52,411 bases of DNA from Gammaproteobacteria bacterium (GTDB lineage: Bacteria; Pseudomonadota; Gammaproteobacteria; Pseudomonadales; Azotimanducaceae), in NCBI GenBank assembly GCA_012961165.1, contig DTZW01000473.1, positions 1-52,411 on the forward strand. Reading direction: 5' to 3'. The position numbers and the translations under genes are program-made. This document shows, piece after piece, positions 42,896 to 52,334 of this stretch. The notes under the pieces were generated by a model. It saw nothing but the letters and a program-made list of their open reading frames with translations. It searched no databases and was not told where the DNA came from. Position 1 is the stretch's first letter. Each line of letters opens with the position of its first letter.

Positions 42896-43999
42896 GTGAT
42901 TTTTCGTCAAAACAAGTTGAGGTCAATAATAATCTGGTGCAGCCTGTTAACGGTTTCGATTGTTATCCATTTTATCTTGTCCTGGTATGCCTCTCCGGCA
43001 ATTCTGCGCCCCGATACTTTGGTCTCGCAGGATGAAATCGAAACCCTGTTACAACTAGTAGAGAAGCCAGAACGGGAGTCGCTGCTATTTGAAGAAAGCA
43101 TTGATTTTGAACCACCCCCGGTGCTTGTCCCTACATCAGCAGTGGCACCGCCTCCCCCGAATGTAAACCTGGCGATGCAAGCTGCAGCGGGTGGGAACTC
43201 GCCTGGAAGAATACTTGTGCCCGTTCTAGCCGATGTACCCGTAACGGCGGGGAAAGGTGCTGCTGGTTTCGGCAGTGGCACGGGATTGGGATCGAGCAAT
43301 TCTGCTAACCAATTCGCAGCGTACGTCGAGAGTCTTCGCGAAACTGGTCTGGATGTGGTCTTTGTGGTCGATACGACTGGCTCCATGGACTGGGTTCTCT
43401 CAGAAGTTAACACAAGAATTGTGGATATAGTCGATACCGTGAGAATGCTGGTTCCGGTGGCAAGGTTTGGTGTGGTCGCCTATCGAGACCAGGGTGAACC
43501 GGAATATGTCACCAGGTTGCAAACGCTCACTTTTAGTCTCGGCAAATTGTCCACTTTCCTTTCGATGCTTACGGCCCGAGGAGGTGGTAGTTACCAGGAG
43601 GCTGTGTATGAAGGGGTTCTACTAGCCGTTGAAAAAGGCGGTTGGCGACTCGGTGCGAAGAAAGTAATCGTTGTTATTGGCGACGGCCCACCACACAAAA
43701 ATTCGTTCGCCCGACTGCTGGCAGTTAGCCGGAAATTCGCACAGGATCATGGCCAGATATCGGTTCTTGACGTAGGTTCTGATGCAAATCCTGCGGTCAT
43801 AGAAGCCAGGCTCGGCCGAACCGTTAATCGAGCGCTTTACACTGAAAAACCGATGCTGGACTATCAGCTACTTGCCGAGGCAGGAGGTGGAGTTGCGTCA
43901 ACCCTCGATGGTGATGTTGAAATAACCAGGCAATTAGTTTCGCTGATCATGGGAGGCCAGTTCTCCCAGGAAATGGCGCTACTGATGGAGGGTCTATAG
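42896..43999 (+). CDS. TonB-like-positioned VWA-domain protein
   Basis: A 367-residue protein with an N-terminal membrane helix (IIIWCSLLTVSIVIHFILSW), a Pro-rich stretch (72-90: EPPPVLVPTSAVAPPPP), a Gly/Ala-rich linker (100-135) and a von Willebrand factor A domain from about 150 to the end. The metal site motif is DTTGS (D159, T161, S163), followed by the later segment VIVVIGDGPPHKN. The membrane helix plus Pro-rich neck is how TonB and TolA begin, and it stands where those proteins would be encoded after ExbB-ExbD. It therefore may be an ExbBD-driven effector whose head is a VWA domain rather than a TonB domain. GTG start. Confidence 0.82.
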   Translation: MIFRQNKLRSIIIWCSLLTVSIVIHFILSWYASPAILRPDTLVSQDEIETLLQLVEKPERESLLFEESIDFEPPPVLVPTSAVAPPPPNVNLAMQAAAGGNSPGRILVPVLADVPVTAGKGAAGFGSGTGLGSSNSANQFAAYVESLRETGLDVVFVVDTTGSMDWVLSEVNTRIVDIVDTVRMLVPVARFGVVAYRDQGEPEYVTRLQTLTFSLGKLSTFLSMLTARGGGSYQEAVYEGVLLAVEKGGWRLGAKKVIVVIGDGPPHKNSFARLLAVSRKFAQDHGQISVLDVGSDANPAVIEARLGRTVNRALYTEKPMLDYQLLAEAGGGVASTLDGDVEITRQLVSLIMGGQFSQEMALLMEGL

Positions 44000-44001
44000 T
44001 A

Positions 44002-46224
44002 GTGCGATACATTTTCGGAATTTTATTGCTGCAGGCCATCAGTATGCAGGCCTTGTGCGATGAAACTGTACAGACCGGAATCGAATCTCTGCAGCAGTAT
44101 GCAGCAAGAGATATCGGTGACCTGAGTGTCGATGATTTCGTACAGATTGCCGACTATTTTGGGGACATGGTGGTGCAAACAAGGGAGCTTGAAGACAGCG
44201 TTGCTGTTTTGTTTCAGTTGCTGGATTCTGCCGAAGACTTTCGTCGTCTGTGCCGTAGTAAAATTCGTGCGCTAGAGCGGGCCACAATGGATGATGAAAC
44301 CCGGCTTGAAAAATTATACCGCTCGGATCTTTGGCACGATATTAACTATTCGTTGTCAGCCTTTGGTTACTGGGAATCGTGGGTTCTATTAGGTATCGCT
44401 GGAAATAAATCGGGCAATGATGACCAGGCTGGTTGGCTGAACCGGGCTGAGAGTGGTTTTCAGTCGTCGTCCGTGCACATTTTATATCCTGGTGTCGTTT
44501 ATGGAAGCTGGCTTGGGATGGGCTATGTTGCGCGTAAGCGAGGTGACGAAGAATTGGCCAGTCAGCGTTTCGAGCGACTCGTGCAGGCGCTGGTTAATGA
44601 TCCGTCGAATCCAGCCAGAGAGGTCGCTGAAACAGAGTTGTCATTGATGGCAATTCGACGTGGCGAACGGGAAATAGATGAAACAGGGCAGGCGCCGCCG
44701 CTGACAAGATTAAATTCCGTCATATACATAGAAGAGGCGTTTATGTTGCTGCAGCAGCAGCGAGAAACCGGAACCGGTGGCATTGCCGCAGCGACAAGGC
44801 TCAAACAGCTGATAGCCGGTGGCTACCTTGATGACAGCCTGGTTACCAGAATTCTCTCCTATCTCGGAGAAATTGTGGGTCATGATCTGGGGTTGTTCTC
44901 GCTGTGTGTCGATGCCGAGTACGCATATGGTTATGAGCGTTATAACACCACTGTGCTCAAGTATCGGGAATTTGAAGAGAAAGGTGGACCGCACAAACTG
45001 ATTTCCGTGCCGATATTGCAATATCACTACACGGTGGCGTTGCTGAAAATTGGTCAGTTTCGTGCAGCTCAGGAAGAATTGGAAAAGCTGGCCAACAAAA
45101 GTCAAATGCCTGACCAGGTAGTGGCAGCGCTGCCTGGGCTTTCTCTGCGGGTAGCGCAGGCTTTGTATGATCAGCGGGATGATGTACCAAATCGTGCGCG
45201 TTTGCTTGATGCAGCGACAAATCTTATTGACCTGAACCCTGGTGACCCTGCAACGAGCATTGCCCATCTGCTTTTAAGCAGACTGACGCTCGATCCTGTT
45301 CGCGCACGGCATCACCTTGACCAGGCTAGATTGGATTCCAAGCTGAAAAAATCTATAGCGTTATCCCAGGTCAATAAGGCCATTGCTGGCTTTAATCTTT
45401 CTCTGACAGCAAGAGATGTCGCTGCGCAAAGGCAGTATGCCCAAGAAACATTGCAAAACCTGGATGAGCTCTCTCGTCAGATTCGAACTGAACAATGGGC
45501 CCGCGCTGTGTCTATTCAGATGCAGACAGTGCTCGGGAAGGATTTACTCATAGTACTGGCTGAGATTGAAGAATTGTATCTGGAACAGGACCTTGATCCG
45601 CCCGTGCAACTGCAACCAGATGTTCTACGATTGCTAATGTGGTCGAAACTCCGGCTACTTGATAAATTGGACCGGAAGCAATTGTTGCTTTTTATTGAAC
45701 AAATTTCAGTGCCGGGCGTCGAAGGGTTTGTGCAACGCCTGATATATCAATTTTTACTTGAAAAAGAAGAGCTTGGTCAATTGTTGTTACTTCCAGAGAT
45801 GCTGGAAGCATTCTATCCTGCTCTTGCCGGAAAAACCCAGGACCAGCGTCAACTTCGTTTGTTGGAAATTCGAGTCAGGGCTGCGAGCGATCAACCTGAG
45901 AAGGCTTTCCTGCTGGCTAAGAAAATGACCCAGGAGTTTGCGGGTTCTGGTGATGCATGGATAGCATATGCGTCTTCTGCCGAGGCCGTGGGTGAGCTAC
46001 TAACAGCTGAACGGGCTTGGGGCAAGATAGAGGATTCTGTGCCCATTGGGGCACCGCGCTGGCGGAGCGCGGTTTTTCGCAGGATCATTCTGCTCGCTGT
46101 ACTCGGGGATAGAAATACAGAATTGTGTGATCTAGTGCACACCGCCCAACAGTATCGCCATCTGGTCACCGCTCAGGAACGCAGCGACCTGGAAAATCGA
46201 GCTACACAGCACCATTGCCTATGA
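44002..46224 (+). CDS. Exported TPR-like helical-repeat protein
   Basis: A 740-residue protein with a signal peptide (MRYIFGILLLQAISMQALC), followed by a largely alpha-helical sequence with TPR-like pairs, for example ARLLDAATNLIDLNPGDPATSIAHLLLSR and AEEELEKL-type segments. It starts two bases after the VWA stop with GTG. It is probably a periplasmic scaffold that binds the VWA head or a substrate protein. No enzymatic motif is visible. It ends 16 bases from the convergent PQQ dehydrogenase gene, with no room for a strong terminator. Confidence 0.75.
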   Translation: MRYIFGILLLQAISMQALCDETVQTGIESLQQYAARDIGDLSVDDFVQIADYFGDMVVQTRELEDSVAVLFQLLDSAEDFRRLCRSKIRALERATMDDETRLEKLYRSDLWHDINYSLSAFGYWESWVLLGIAGNKSGNDDQAGWLNRAESGFQSSSVHILYPGVVYGSWLGMGYVARKRGDEELASQRFERLVQALVNDPSNPAREVAETELSLMAIRRGEREIDETGQAPPLTRLNSVIYIEEAFMLLQQQRETGTGGIAAATRLKQLIAGGYLDDSLVTRILSYLGEIVGHDLGLFSLCVDAEYAYGYERYNTTVLKYREFEEKGGPHKLISVPILQYHYTVALLKIGQFRAAQEELEKLANKSQMPDQVVAALPGLSLRVAQALYDQRDDVPNRARLLDAATNLIDLNPGDPATSIAHLLLSRLTLDPVRARHHLDQARLDSKLKKSIALSQVNKAIAGFNLSLTARDVAAQRQYAQETLQNLDELSRQIRTEQWARAVSIQMQTVLGKDLLIVLAEIEELYLEQDLDPPVQLQPDVLRLLMWSKLRLLDKLDRKQLLLFIEQISVPGVEGFVQRLIYQFLLEKEELGQLLLLPEMLEAFYPALAGKTQDQRQLRLLEIRVRAASDQPEKAFLLAKKMTQEFAGSGDAWIAYASSAEAVGELLTAERAWGKIEDSVPIGAPRWRSAVFRRIILLAVLGDRNTELCDLVHTAQQYRHLVTAQERSDLENRATQHHCL

Positions 46225-46240
46225 AGCTCTTGTTCGTGGC

Positions 46241-48361
46241 TCACTCGGCTGTTGCGACCCGCGCTCTCTCAATAACGTATTGACGAATATCTTCAACCTT
46301 TTCCGGTGTGAGTACTGAGGAAAAACCGGGCATACCTGAAGCTGAAAGCGCACCATTGAGGACTATCTCGTTCCAGGCTTCTGGAACATCGCGACTTGCA
46401 GCAGCTCTCAAGTCAGGAAGGAGCCCCGCCTTAGCACCGTCGGCATGGCACATAAAGCACCGCTGGTGAAATTGCTGGCGCCCGTCGGCGATTTGCTCAG
46501 CGCTCGCACTTGAAGCCTTAGGGGCTGGAATAACCAGTGCTGCCTGCACTACACCCGGTAACGATTCATCACCGTTTAATTTAAAAGTTAGAACGCGGCT
46601 TACGGGGGGACGTTTTTCGACAACCAGCCCGTAGATTGTGCCCCAGCCGACGGTTACAGAAACGTATTGCTCTCCATCAATAGCATAACTGACAGGTCCT
46701 GCCACTACCCCAGTTTGTGATTGCATACTCCAAAGCTGGTCTCCATTGTCTGCACGATAAGCGACAAACTCCCCTTTGATATTTCCCTGGAATATGAGGT
46801 TCCCCGCCGTAGACAGAATGCCGCCATTCCATGGGCCCGGATGCTCAATGGCAAAAACACGCTTGTTCGTTACGGGATCCCAAGCCAGCAGTCGGCCTTT
46901 GATCAGTTCATCGACTTGTTTTGCAGCCGCAGGGTCATCTGGAGTTGCCGATAAAGAGAAATCGATGGCCAGATTCCACTCACCTGGGGAGTATTTGTAA
47001 TTTATGTCTTTACCATAGATAAAAGGTAGTTCTTGAGCGGACACATAAGCCAGGCCGGTTTGTGGGCTATAGGACATTGGATGCCAATTGTGGCCGCCAA
47101 AAGGACCAGGAAACTGCAGAAAGGGCTGTTCGGGATCCGGGTATCGGGCACCTTCGGCTTCGATGGGCCGTCCGGACGCAATATCCACCCCAGTGGACCA
47201 GGTGACTGGAACGTAGTTGTCCGCTGAAATTAGTTTTCCTGTTTTCCTGTCCAGAACGTAGAAATAGCCATTTTTTGGCGCCTGCATGAGAACCTTACGT
47301 TGGCTACCCTCTATTTCAATGTCAGCAAGAATGATCGATTGGGTTGCTGTGAAGTCCCAGGTATCACCAGGTGTCGTCTGATAGTGCCATACGTATTTAC
47401 CGGTATCGGGATTGAGCGCTACAATTGACGAGAGAAACAGATTGTCACCGCCACCTGGACTGCGTTTATCACGATCCCAGGGTGAACCGTTGCCGACCCC
47501 TATATACAACAAGTTAAGCTCTGGATCATACGCCATGGCATCCCAGGGTGTGCCACCACCACCCGCTAGCCACCATTGTCCGTTCCAGGTTTCTGCGGCC
47601 ATTTCCTGCGTATCATCCTCAAAACCATCGGCAGGGTTACCCGGCACAGTGTAAAAGCGCCATAGTTGCTCGCCGTTCACTGCATCATAAGCGGTTACAT
47701 ATCCTCGTACGCCATATTCAGCACCACCATTTCCGATTATCACTTTACCATTGACCACTCTCGGTGCACCGGTAATTGTGTACGGTTTGGATCGGTCTAT
47801 GGTGCTAACAGACCAGGATTCTTCACCTGTTGCCGCGTCTATTGCTATTAAGCGGCCATCAATAGTTCCCACATAGACCATGTTCCCCCAGGCAGCGACC
47901 CCGCGGTTAACAACATCACAGCACGCGTAGCGGCCCCAGGCCCTTGGAACTTCAGGATCATACACCCAGAGCTCTTCCCCTGACTTGGCGTCAATCGCAT
48001 ACACGATGGACCAGCCTGAGGTGGTATACATGCGGCCATCGATAACTATTGAAGTTGCCTCCATACCGCGTCTTATAGGGATGTCGTAATACCAGGCGAG
48101 CCCGAGTTTGGAAACATTGTCATCATTAATTTGATCGAGAGGACTGAATCTTTGTTCTGAATAAGTGCGTCCGTGCGAGAGCCAGTTTTGTGGCTCATCA
48201 TCGGCATTGATAATACGTTCCGCAGTAATGAGCGACGGATTGGTTGACACCTCGCTTGTCATCGAGTCGTCTTCATCCACCGGTGTTTCATTTTCGGGCG
48301 AGCATCCGATGAGGCATAACAAAACTAGAAATTTAGGGAGATTGTTTAAGATGGACATCAT
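46241..48361 (-). CDS. PQQ-dependent quinohemoprotein alcohol dehydrogenase, lipoprotein
   Basis: A 706-residue periplasmic enzyme that oxidises alcohols to aldehydes with PQQ and passes electrons to a fused cytochrome c. A lipobox (LIGC, Cys 20) predicts lipid anchoring. The eight-bladed propeller carries the vicinal Cys pair in RYACCDVVNRG, W-rich repeats and the PGDTWDFT segment with the catalytic Asp. The extra Asp two residues later that marks lanthanide enzymes is absent (Thr), so a calcium enzyme is likely. The heme site is CFMCH (635-639) and M677 may be the axial ligand. ATG 48361 follows GAGG. It is 29 bases downstream of the aldehyde dehydrogenase, so the two form an alcohol-to-acid pair. 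Confidence 0.92.
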   Translation of the reverse strand: MMSILNNLPKFLVLLCLIGCSPENETPVDEDDSMTSEVSTNPSLITAERIINADDEPQNWLSHGRTYSEQRFSPLDQINDDNVSKLGLAWYYDIPIRRGMEATSIVIDGRMYTTSGWSIVYAIDAKSGEELWVYDPEVPRAWGRYACCDVVNRGVAAWGNMVYVGTIDGRLIAIDAATGEESWSVSTIDRSKPYTITGAPRVVNGKVIIGNGGAEYGVRGYVTAYDAVNGEQLWRFYTVPGNPADGFEDDTQEMAAETWNGQWWLAGGGGTPWDAMAYDPELNLLYIGVGNGSPWDRDKRSPGGGDNLFLSSIVALNPDTGKYVWHYQTTPGDTWDFTATQSIILADIEIEGSQRKVLMQAPKNGYFYVLDRKTGKLISADNYVPVTWSTGVDIASGRPIEAEGARYPDPEQPFLQFPGPFGGHNWHPMSYSPQTGLAYVSAQELPFIYGKDINYKYSPGEWNLAIDFSLSATPDDPAAAKQVDELIKGRLLAWDPVTNKRVFAIEHPGPWNGGILSTAGNLIFQGNIKGEFVAYRADNGDQLWSMQSQTGVVAGPVSYAIDGEQYVSVTVGWGTIYGLVVEKRPPVSRVLTFKLNGDESLPGVVQAALVIPAPKASSASAEQIADGRQQFHQRCFMCHADGAKAGLLPDLRAAASRDVPEAWNEIVLNGALSASGMPGFSSVLTPEKVEDIRQYVIERARVATAE

Positions 48362-48390
48362 GGGTTTCCTCAAAGGATTTATCCTTATGG

Positions 48391-49794
48391 CTATTTGGCC
48401 TGGTTGATTATCTGAACCTGGGTGAATTCGTGCAGACCTTCCTGAGCGAACTCGACACCTATACCGGATTGCTTTGCACCACCAAATGGGACATTGGGGC
48501 CAAAGTCCAGGTGGGTATTGATCCAGACTGTTCCGCTTTCAACCTGCATGGCAATTTCTTTGGCTCTATCCAGGTCGTCAGACCAGACAGAAGCACCCAA
48601 GCCAAACTCTAATCCATTAGCACTGCCAACAATATCGTCATTATCTGCATACTTGATAACGGGCATAATCGGGCCGAACTGTTCTTCATCAACAATTTCG
48701 TCCCCATCTTTTACGTCACGGACAATGGTTGGGTTTATAAAATACCCTTTTGTGTCCGGAACATCGCCGCCTGCAATCACAGTTCCCGCAGTTTTTGCGT
48801 TCTCCAAAAATCCTTTTACCTTTTCGTATTGCATCTTGTTATTAAGGGGGCCTATTTCAGTACCCTGGTTTGAGCCATCACCAACTACCGCCGCATTTGC
48901 CAGAGTGGCTAGCTCATCACACATTTCGTCATAGATGCTCTCGTGCACATAAGTTCTCTTCAGTGCCAAACACACCTGTCCGCAGTTCATAAATGCGGCG
49001 CCGTATAATTTCGCGGCAGTTTCCTTAACATTAACGTCGGGAAGCACGATCCCTGGATCGTTACCCCCTAACTCCAGTGTTAAACGCTTCAGGGTATTTG
49101 ACGCGCTAGCCATAACTTTCTTGCCGGTGGCCGAGGAACCTGTAAATGAAACTTTCGCGATATTGGGGTGGCTGGTTAAATAGTCGCCCAGTTCATTTTC
49201 GTCATTGACTGTATTTACCACTCCCGCCGGTAAAACACTCGCGCAGATTTCAGCGAACTTGGCAGTTGAAATGGGTGTAGTAGGAGATGCCTTAATCACA
49301 ACTGCATTCCCCGCCAGAATTGCAAGGGGTGCCTTAAAAGCAATGATCAATAATGGAAAGTTCCATGGGATTATGCATGCAACAACACCTAGTGGTTTTC
49401 GATGTAGTTCGACTCGTTTAGATTCGTCATCCTGCAAGACCTCCATTGGTAGATCCATGGTGGCAAAATGTCGGATAAAGGCTTCGGTATACATCACCTC
49501 GGCTGCGGCTTCTGTGGATGGCTTTCCCTGTTCCTGGGTTAGCGTACGGGCAATATCATCGGCGTTTTCGTTGAGCCCGTCTGCGATTTTGCTTAATGCT
49601 GCCTGGCGCTCGGAAATTGAAGTTTTTGCCCAAAGTAATTGCGCCGCTTTAGCGGAGTCAATGGCCGCATCTACCTGGGCCTTATCTGATTTTGCGATGG
49701 TTGCAAATACTTCTTCAGTTGCCGGATTGATGACGTCCATTTCTGAGGCGCCATCCACTGCATTTCCATCGATCCATAATTTAAAGTCTGACAT
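48391..49794 (-). CDS. Aldehyde dehydrogenase, NAD(P)-dependent
   Basis: A 467-residue aldehyde dehydrogenase. N143 (PWNF), E241 (LELGGNDP) and C275 (NCGQVCLALKR) are the catalytic residues. I placed the start at 49794 because GGAG lies right before this ATG and the product then begins MSDFKLWIDG, as family members do; the open frame runs 33 residues further. It is cotranscribed with the PQQ dehydrogenase and would oxidise its aldehyde product, or the 6-oxohexanoate type intermediate from lactone degradation. It belongs to the general ALDH superfamily; the substrate is not defined. Confidence 0.9.
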   Translation of the reverse strand: MSDFKLWIDGNAVDGASEMDVINPATEEVFATIAKSDKAQVDAAIDSAKAAQLLWAKTSISERQAALSKIADGLNENADDIARTLTQEQGKPSTEAAAEVMYTEAFIRHFATMDLPMEVLQDDESKRVELHRKPLGVVACIIPWNFPLLIIAFKAPLAILAGNAVVIKASPTTPISTAKFAEICASVLPAGVVNTVNDENELGDYLTSHPNIAKVSFTGSSATGKKVMASASNTLKRLTLELGGNDPGIVLPDVNVKETAAKLYGAAFMNCGQVCLALKRTYVHESIYDEMCDELATLANAAVVGDGSNQGTEIGPLNNKMQYEKVKGFLENAKTAGTVIAGGDVPDTKGYFINPTIVRDVKDGDEIVDEEQFGPIMPVIKYADNDDIVGSANGLEFGLGASVWSDDLDRAKEIAMQVESGTVWINTHLDFGPNVPFGGAKQSGIGVEFAQEGLHEFTQVQIINQAK

Positions 49795-50275
49795 TTTCAC
49801 TCCTGATGTTCGGTGTAGTTGCGTGTTCAGAGACCCGATGCGGTTGTGATTGCCCTGGTTTGAACCGGGTTCCATTGGTGAAGGCTCATGCATTCTTCCA
49901 GGAGACTTGTAACTCGACCCTGGCCACGAGATGGTCTTATGTCTTTAAAACGGGCATTGATAATGTAGCATGAATTCTGCGCTTGTTGTTGGCGTATTTA
50001 GGAGGCAACTTGCTGGTACTGCAACAACAATGAACGACGCACTACATTTTCCGGAGGCGTTTTCCTATGGCAGATTAGAGCGCACAGATCTGTGTCGTCG
50101 AGTTTTGTAGCTGTGCCGTTGTTGTCCACAATGCAATGCGAAACGGTCGCTCATGTTGCATCGACCGCTCGCTGCCCGGTCGGCTTCTCCACATTCAAAC
50201 CGCGGAGGTTGCATGCAGAACCACAGGTTCTACGACCATCGCAAGAAAGTCGCTAAAGTTGTCCCTTAGTAAACT
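49795..50275. other. Intergenic region upstream of the aldehyde dehydrogenase gene
   Basis: About 480 bases with no convincing gene. It holds TTGTTGTTG (49983-49991) and CAACAACAA (50022-50030), an inverted repeat with a 30-base spacer. It also holds CGGTCG (50144-50149) and CGACCG (50162-50167), with a 12-base spacer. Both are weak operator candidates. It should contain the promoter of the ALDH-PQQ dehydrogenase unit. Confidence 0.4.
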
Positions 50276-51022
50276 TTAACCAGGAGTCTCTGGCGTGATT
50301 TCTGTCCCCTTTGCAAGTGAAGTCCTGCGGGTCATGGGAATGAGGTCTCCGGCCAGTCGCATTGCGCCGACTTGCATAATAGTTTCATTTACTGCTTTCG
50401 AATGGGGTCGTTCCGAAATCGCATCAAACCACTGTTTGATTCTGGGGTGCTGTTGCCAGTCCGCATCAACCAGAATGTCACCAGCGACATGGGAAACGAA
50501 CTCATGGTAGCCTTGCAAATCTGCAAAGCTAATCTCGTTCGCACAAAGATAATTGTGTTTAGTGAGCCAGACTTCCAGAAGTGCCATTGACTCATAAAGA
50601 GTATATTTTCCTTTTTCTATCTCTTTGGAATAGTCCCGTTTCCCCCAAATACATTCAGCAAAGTGTGTGTAAAAAAACGCCCCGGCACCGCGGCGAAGAA
50701 AAGTGGAATGCCAGTGTAAATACTGTTGCACACTAGCTCTTTGCTGCACGGTGGCCCCGAACCAATGGTCGGGTATATTATATTTTTCGCTTAGGTAGAA
50801 GCCTATAGCGGCACTTTCCCAAACAACAAAATCTCCGTCGCAGAGAATCGGCACCTGGCCCGTTGGGTTGTATTTTTCTTTGAAACTCTGTTGCTCGTTG
50901 TCCCCATCCATGAGGTTTACGACTTCTTCTTCAAATGGGATGCCGGTTTCGAGTAAAAGCTGGAGAACAGCCCTGCATGGTTGAGAAGTGGGGTGGTGAA
51001 GAAAACGAATTGTTGAACTCAT
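50276..51022 (-). CDS. Theta-class-like glutathione S-transferase
   Basis: A 248-residue GST. The N-terminal thioredoxin-like domain has SQPCRAV with the likely catalytic Ser at residue 13, as in theta-class enzymes, then NPTGQVPILCDGDFVVWESAAIGFYLSEKY (the VPI cis-Pro and ES glutathione contacts). The segment IPDHWFGATVQQRASVQQYLHWHSTFLRRG parallels human GSTT1. Theta GSTs act on epoxides, dihaloalkanes and peroxides, which suits detoxification of reactive oxygenation products. ATG 51022 follows GGAGAG. It is divergent from the phosphotransferase gene. Confidence 0.88.
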   Translation of the reverse strand: MSSTIRFLHHPTSQPCRAVLQLLLETGIPFEEEVVNLMDGDNEQQSFKEKYNPTGQVPILCDGDFVVWESAAIGFYLSEKYNIPDHWFGATVQQRASVQQYLHWHSTFLRRGAGAFFYTHFAECIWGKRDYSKEIEKGKYTLYESMALLEVWLTKHNYLCANEISFADLQGYHEFVSHVAGDILVDADWQQHPRIKQWFDAISERPHSKAVNETIMQVGAMRLAGDLIPMTRRTSLAKGTEITPETPG

Positions 51023-51212
51023 AAAATCTCTCCATTTCACATAAGAACTAGTCTTCTACAATGCTTTATTCTCGTCAAGTGCGGTCAAATATTATCTAAT
51101 TTGGTGAAAGAGAAAGGCACAAGGTCACTCACCCTGAGTTTTTGATTTTGTAGTGAATGTCATTTTTATTGTGGGTGCCAGCTATGTCAAAGGTACAATC
51201 TTGTAGCGGCGA

Positions 51213-52334
51213 TTGGTGAGGAAGGTGTATAGTCTTGCCGAAACTTCAGAGCCTGTTGTCATGCATTTACCAATGAATCGGTCGGAAGTGACAGAAACCT
51301 GGCTTCTGGACACTCTTTCTGTCCTGCAGGAATTCTTGGCAGATCCAGTAGATTCAATCCGCCTCGAACCTATGAACGACGGCATTGGTCAGCTCAGCAT
51401 AATGGTTATCGCAGACCTCGTCCTTGTTTCCGGCAAGAAACTTCAGCTCATCATCAAACTACAGACTGATGTTCCCAGTATGCATGACATAGGTCTGCGC
51501 TACGGGTACTACGAAAATGAAGTGAATTTCTACAGGTTTTTTTCCGATAAAGTGCCAATGCGGACACCTACAGTGTTCGTTGCAGAGTTTGATCGAGCAG
51601 CCGGACGCGTTCTTCTCATTATGGAAAGTTTTTCAGGGTGGCACTCGCAAGATCAGGTAAAAGGGGCCTCTCTTGAACAGATCACAACGGCTACAAGATC
51701 GCTTGCTGGCCTGACAGCGGCTTTCTGGAATACTCCGTTGCAAGAAGAACACTCGTGGATTCATAGCCTGACATCAGAGGTTTTTAGCAATATTGCAAAT
51801 GACTACCGCGAATCGGTAGAGGAAGCGTTAAACAGGCTGAATGGGTCGTTACCAGAGAGTGCAGCTGCAAATGCTCGCAAAATTGGCGGTTGTTTCGATG
51901 ACCTGATCATTCGATTAAGCGAAGGCAACCAGGCGCTTGCGCATTGGGATTATCGCGTTGAAAATTTCTTCTACGGTCCAAATAGTGAATTTGTTGTTAT
52001 CGACTGGCAATTGATGATGATGACCCGTCCCGCGGCTGACCTGGCGTATCTTTTAGGTACTAATATTGACCCTGAGTTGCGACGTAGCTCTGAAAACGAA
52101 TTAATGGAAATCTACCTTGAGGAACTTGCCAGACATGGCGTCACGGACTATTCCAGGATGCAGCTTGAGCAGGATTACAGGCTGGGAATGTTGGGTGCCA
52201 GTGGTATTCCAATTATCGGTGGGGCTGGTGTTGACAGGACAAACGCGCGAAGTAGTTCGCTTTTTCAGGCAATGGGCGGCAGGTTGTTCCAGGCTATCGA
52301 AGACTGGGATGCGATGGCGTTGTTGACTGATTAA
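51213..52334 (+). CDS. Aminoglycoside phosphotransferase/CHK-kinase-like protein
   Basis: A 373-residue protein of the kinase-like phosphotransferase superfamily. The catalytic loop ALAHWDYRVENFFYG (H-x-D-x4-N) and the metal motif FVVIDWQ are intact, and LLIMESFSGWHSQ gives the hinge. Such proteins phosphorylate hydroxyl groups of small molecules such as choline, ecdysteroids and aminoglycosides; many bacterial members sit in acyl-CoA catabolic loci with unknown substrates. The start is uncertain: TTG 51213, GTG 51216 or ATG 51261. Confidence 0.83.
   Translation: MVRKVYSLAETSEPVVMHLPMNRSEVTETWLLDTLSVLQEFLADPVDSIRLEPMNDGIGQLSIMVIADLVLVSGKKLQLIIKLQTDVPSMHDIGLRYGYYENEVNFYRFFSDKVPMRTPTVFVAEFDRAAGRVLLIMESFSGWHSQDQVKGASLEQITTATRSLAGLTAAFWNTPLQEEHSWIHSLTSEVFSNIANDYRESVEEALNRLNGSLPESAAANARKIGGCFDDLIIRLSEGNQALAHWDYRVENFFYGPNSEFVVIDWQLMMMTRPAADLAYLLGTNIDPELRRSSENELMEIYLEELARHGVTDYSRMQLEQDYRLGMLGASGIPIIGGAGVDRTNARSSSLFQAMGGRLFQAIEDWDAMALLTD

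Noticed and set aside
42907-43413. Minus-strand open frame of 168 codons opposite the VWA gene
   Set aside because: Its composition is Ser/Thr/Gly-rich noise complementary to the Pro- and Gly-rich coding region; no start signal or family features.
46241-48361. Lanthanide-dependent (XoxF/PedH-like) methanol dehydrogenase
   Set aside because: The Asp two residues after the catalytic Asp that binds lanthanides is Thr (WDFT), and a heme c domain is fused, so a calcium quinohemoprotein alcohol dehydrogenase fits better.
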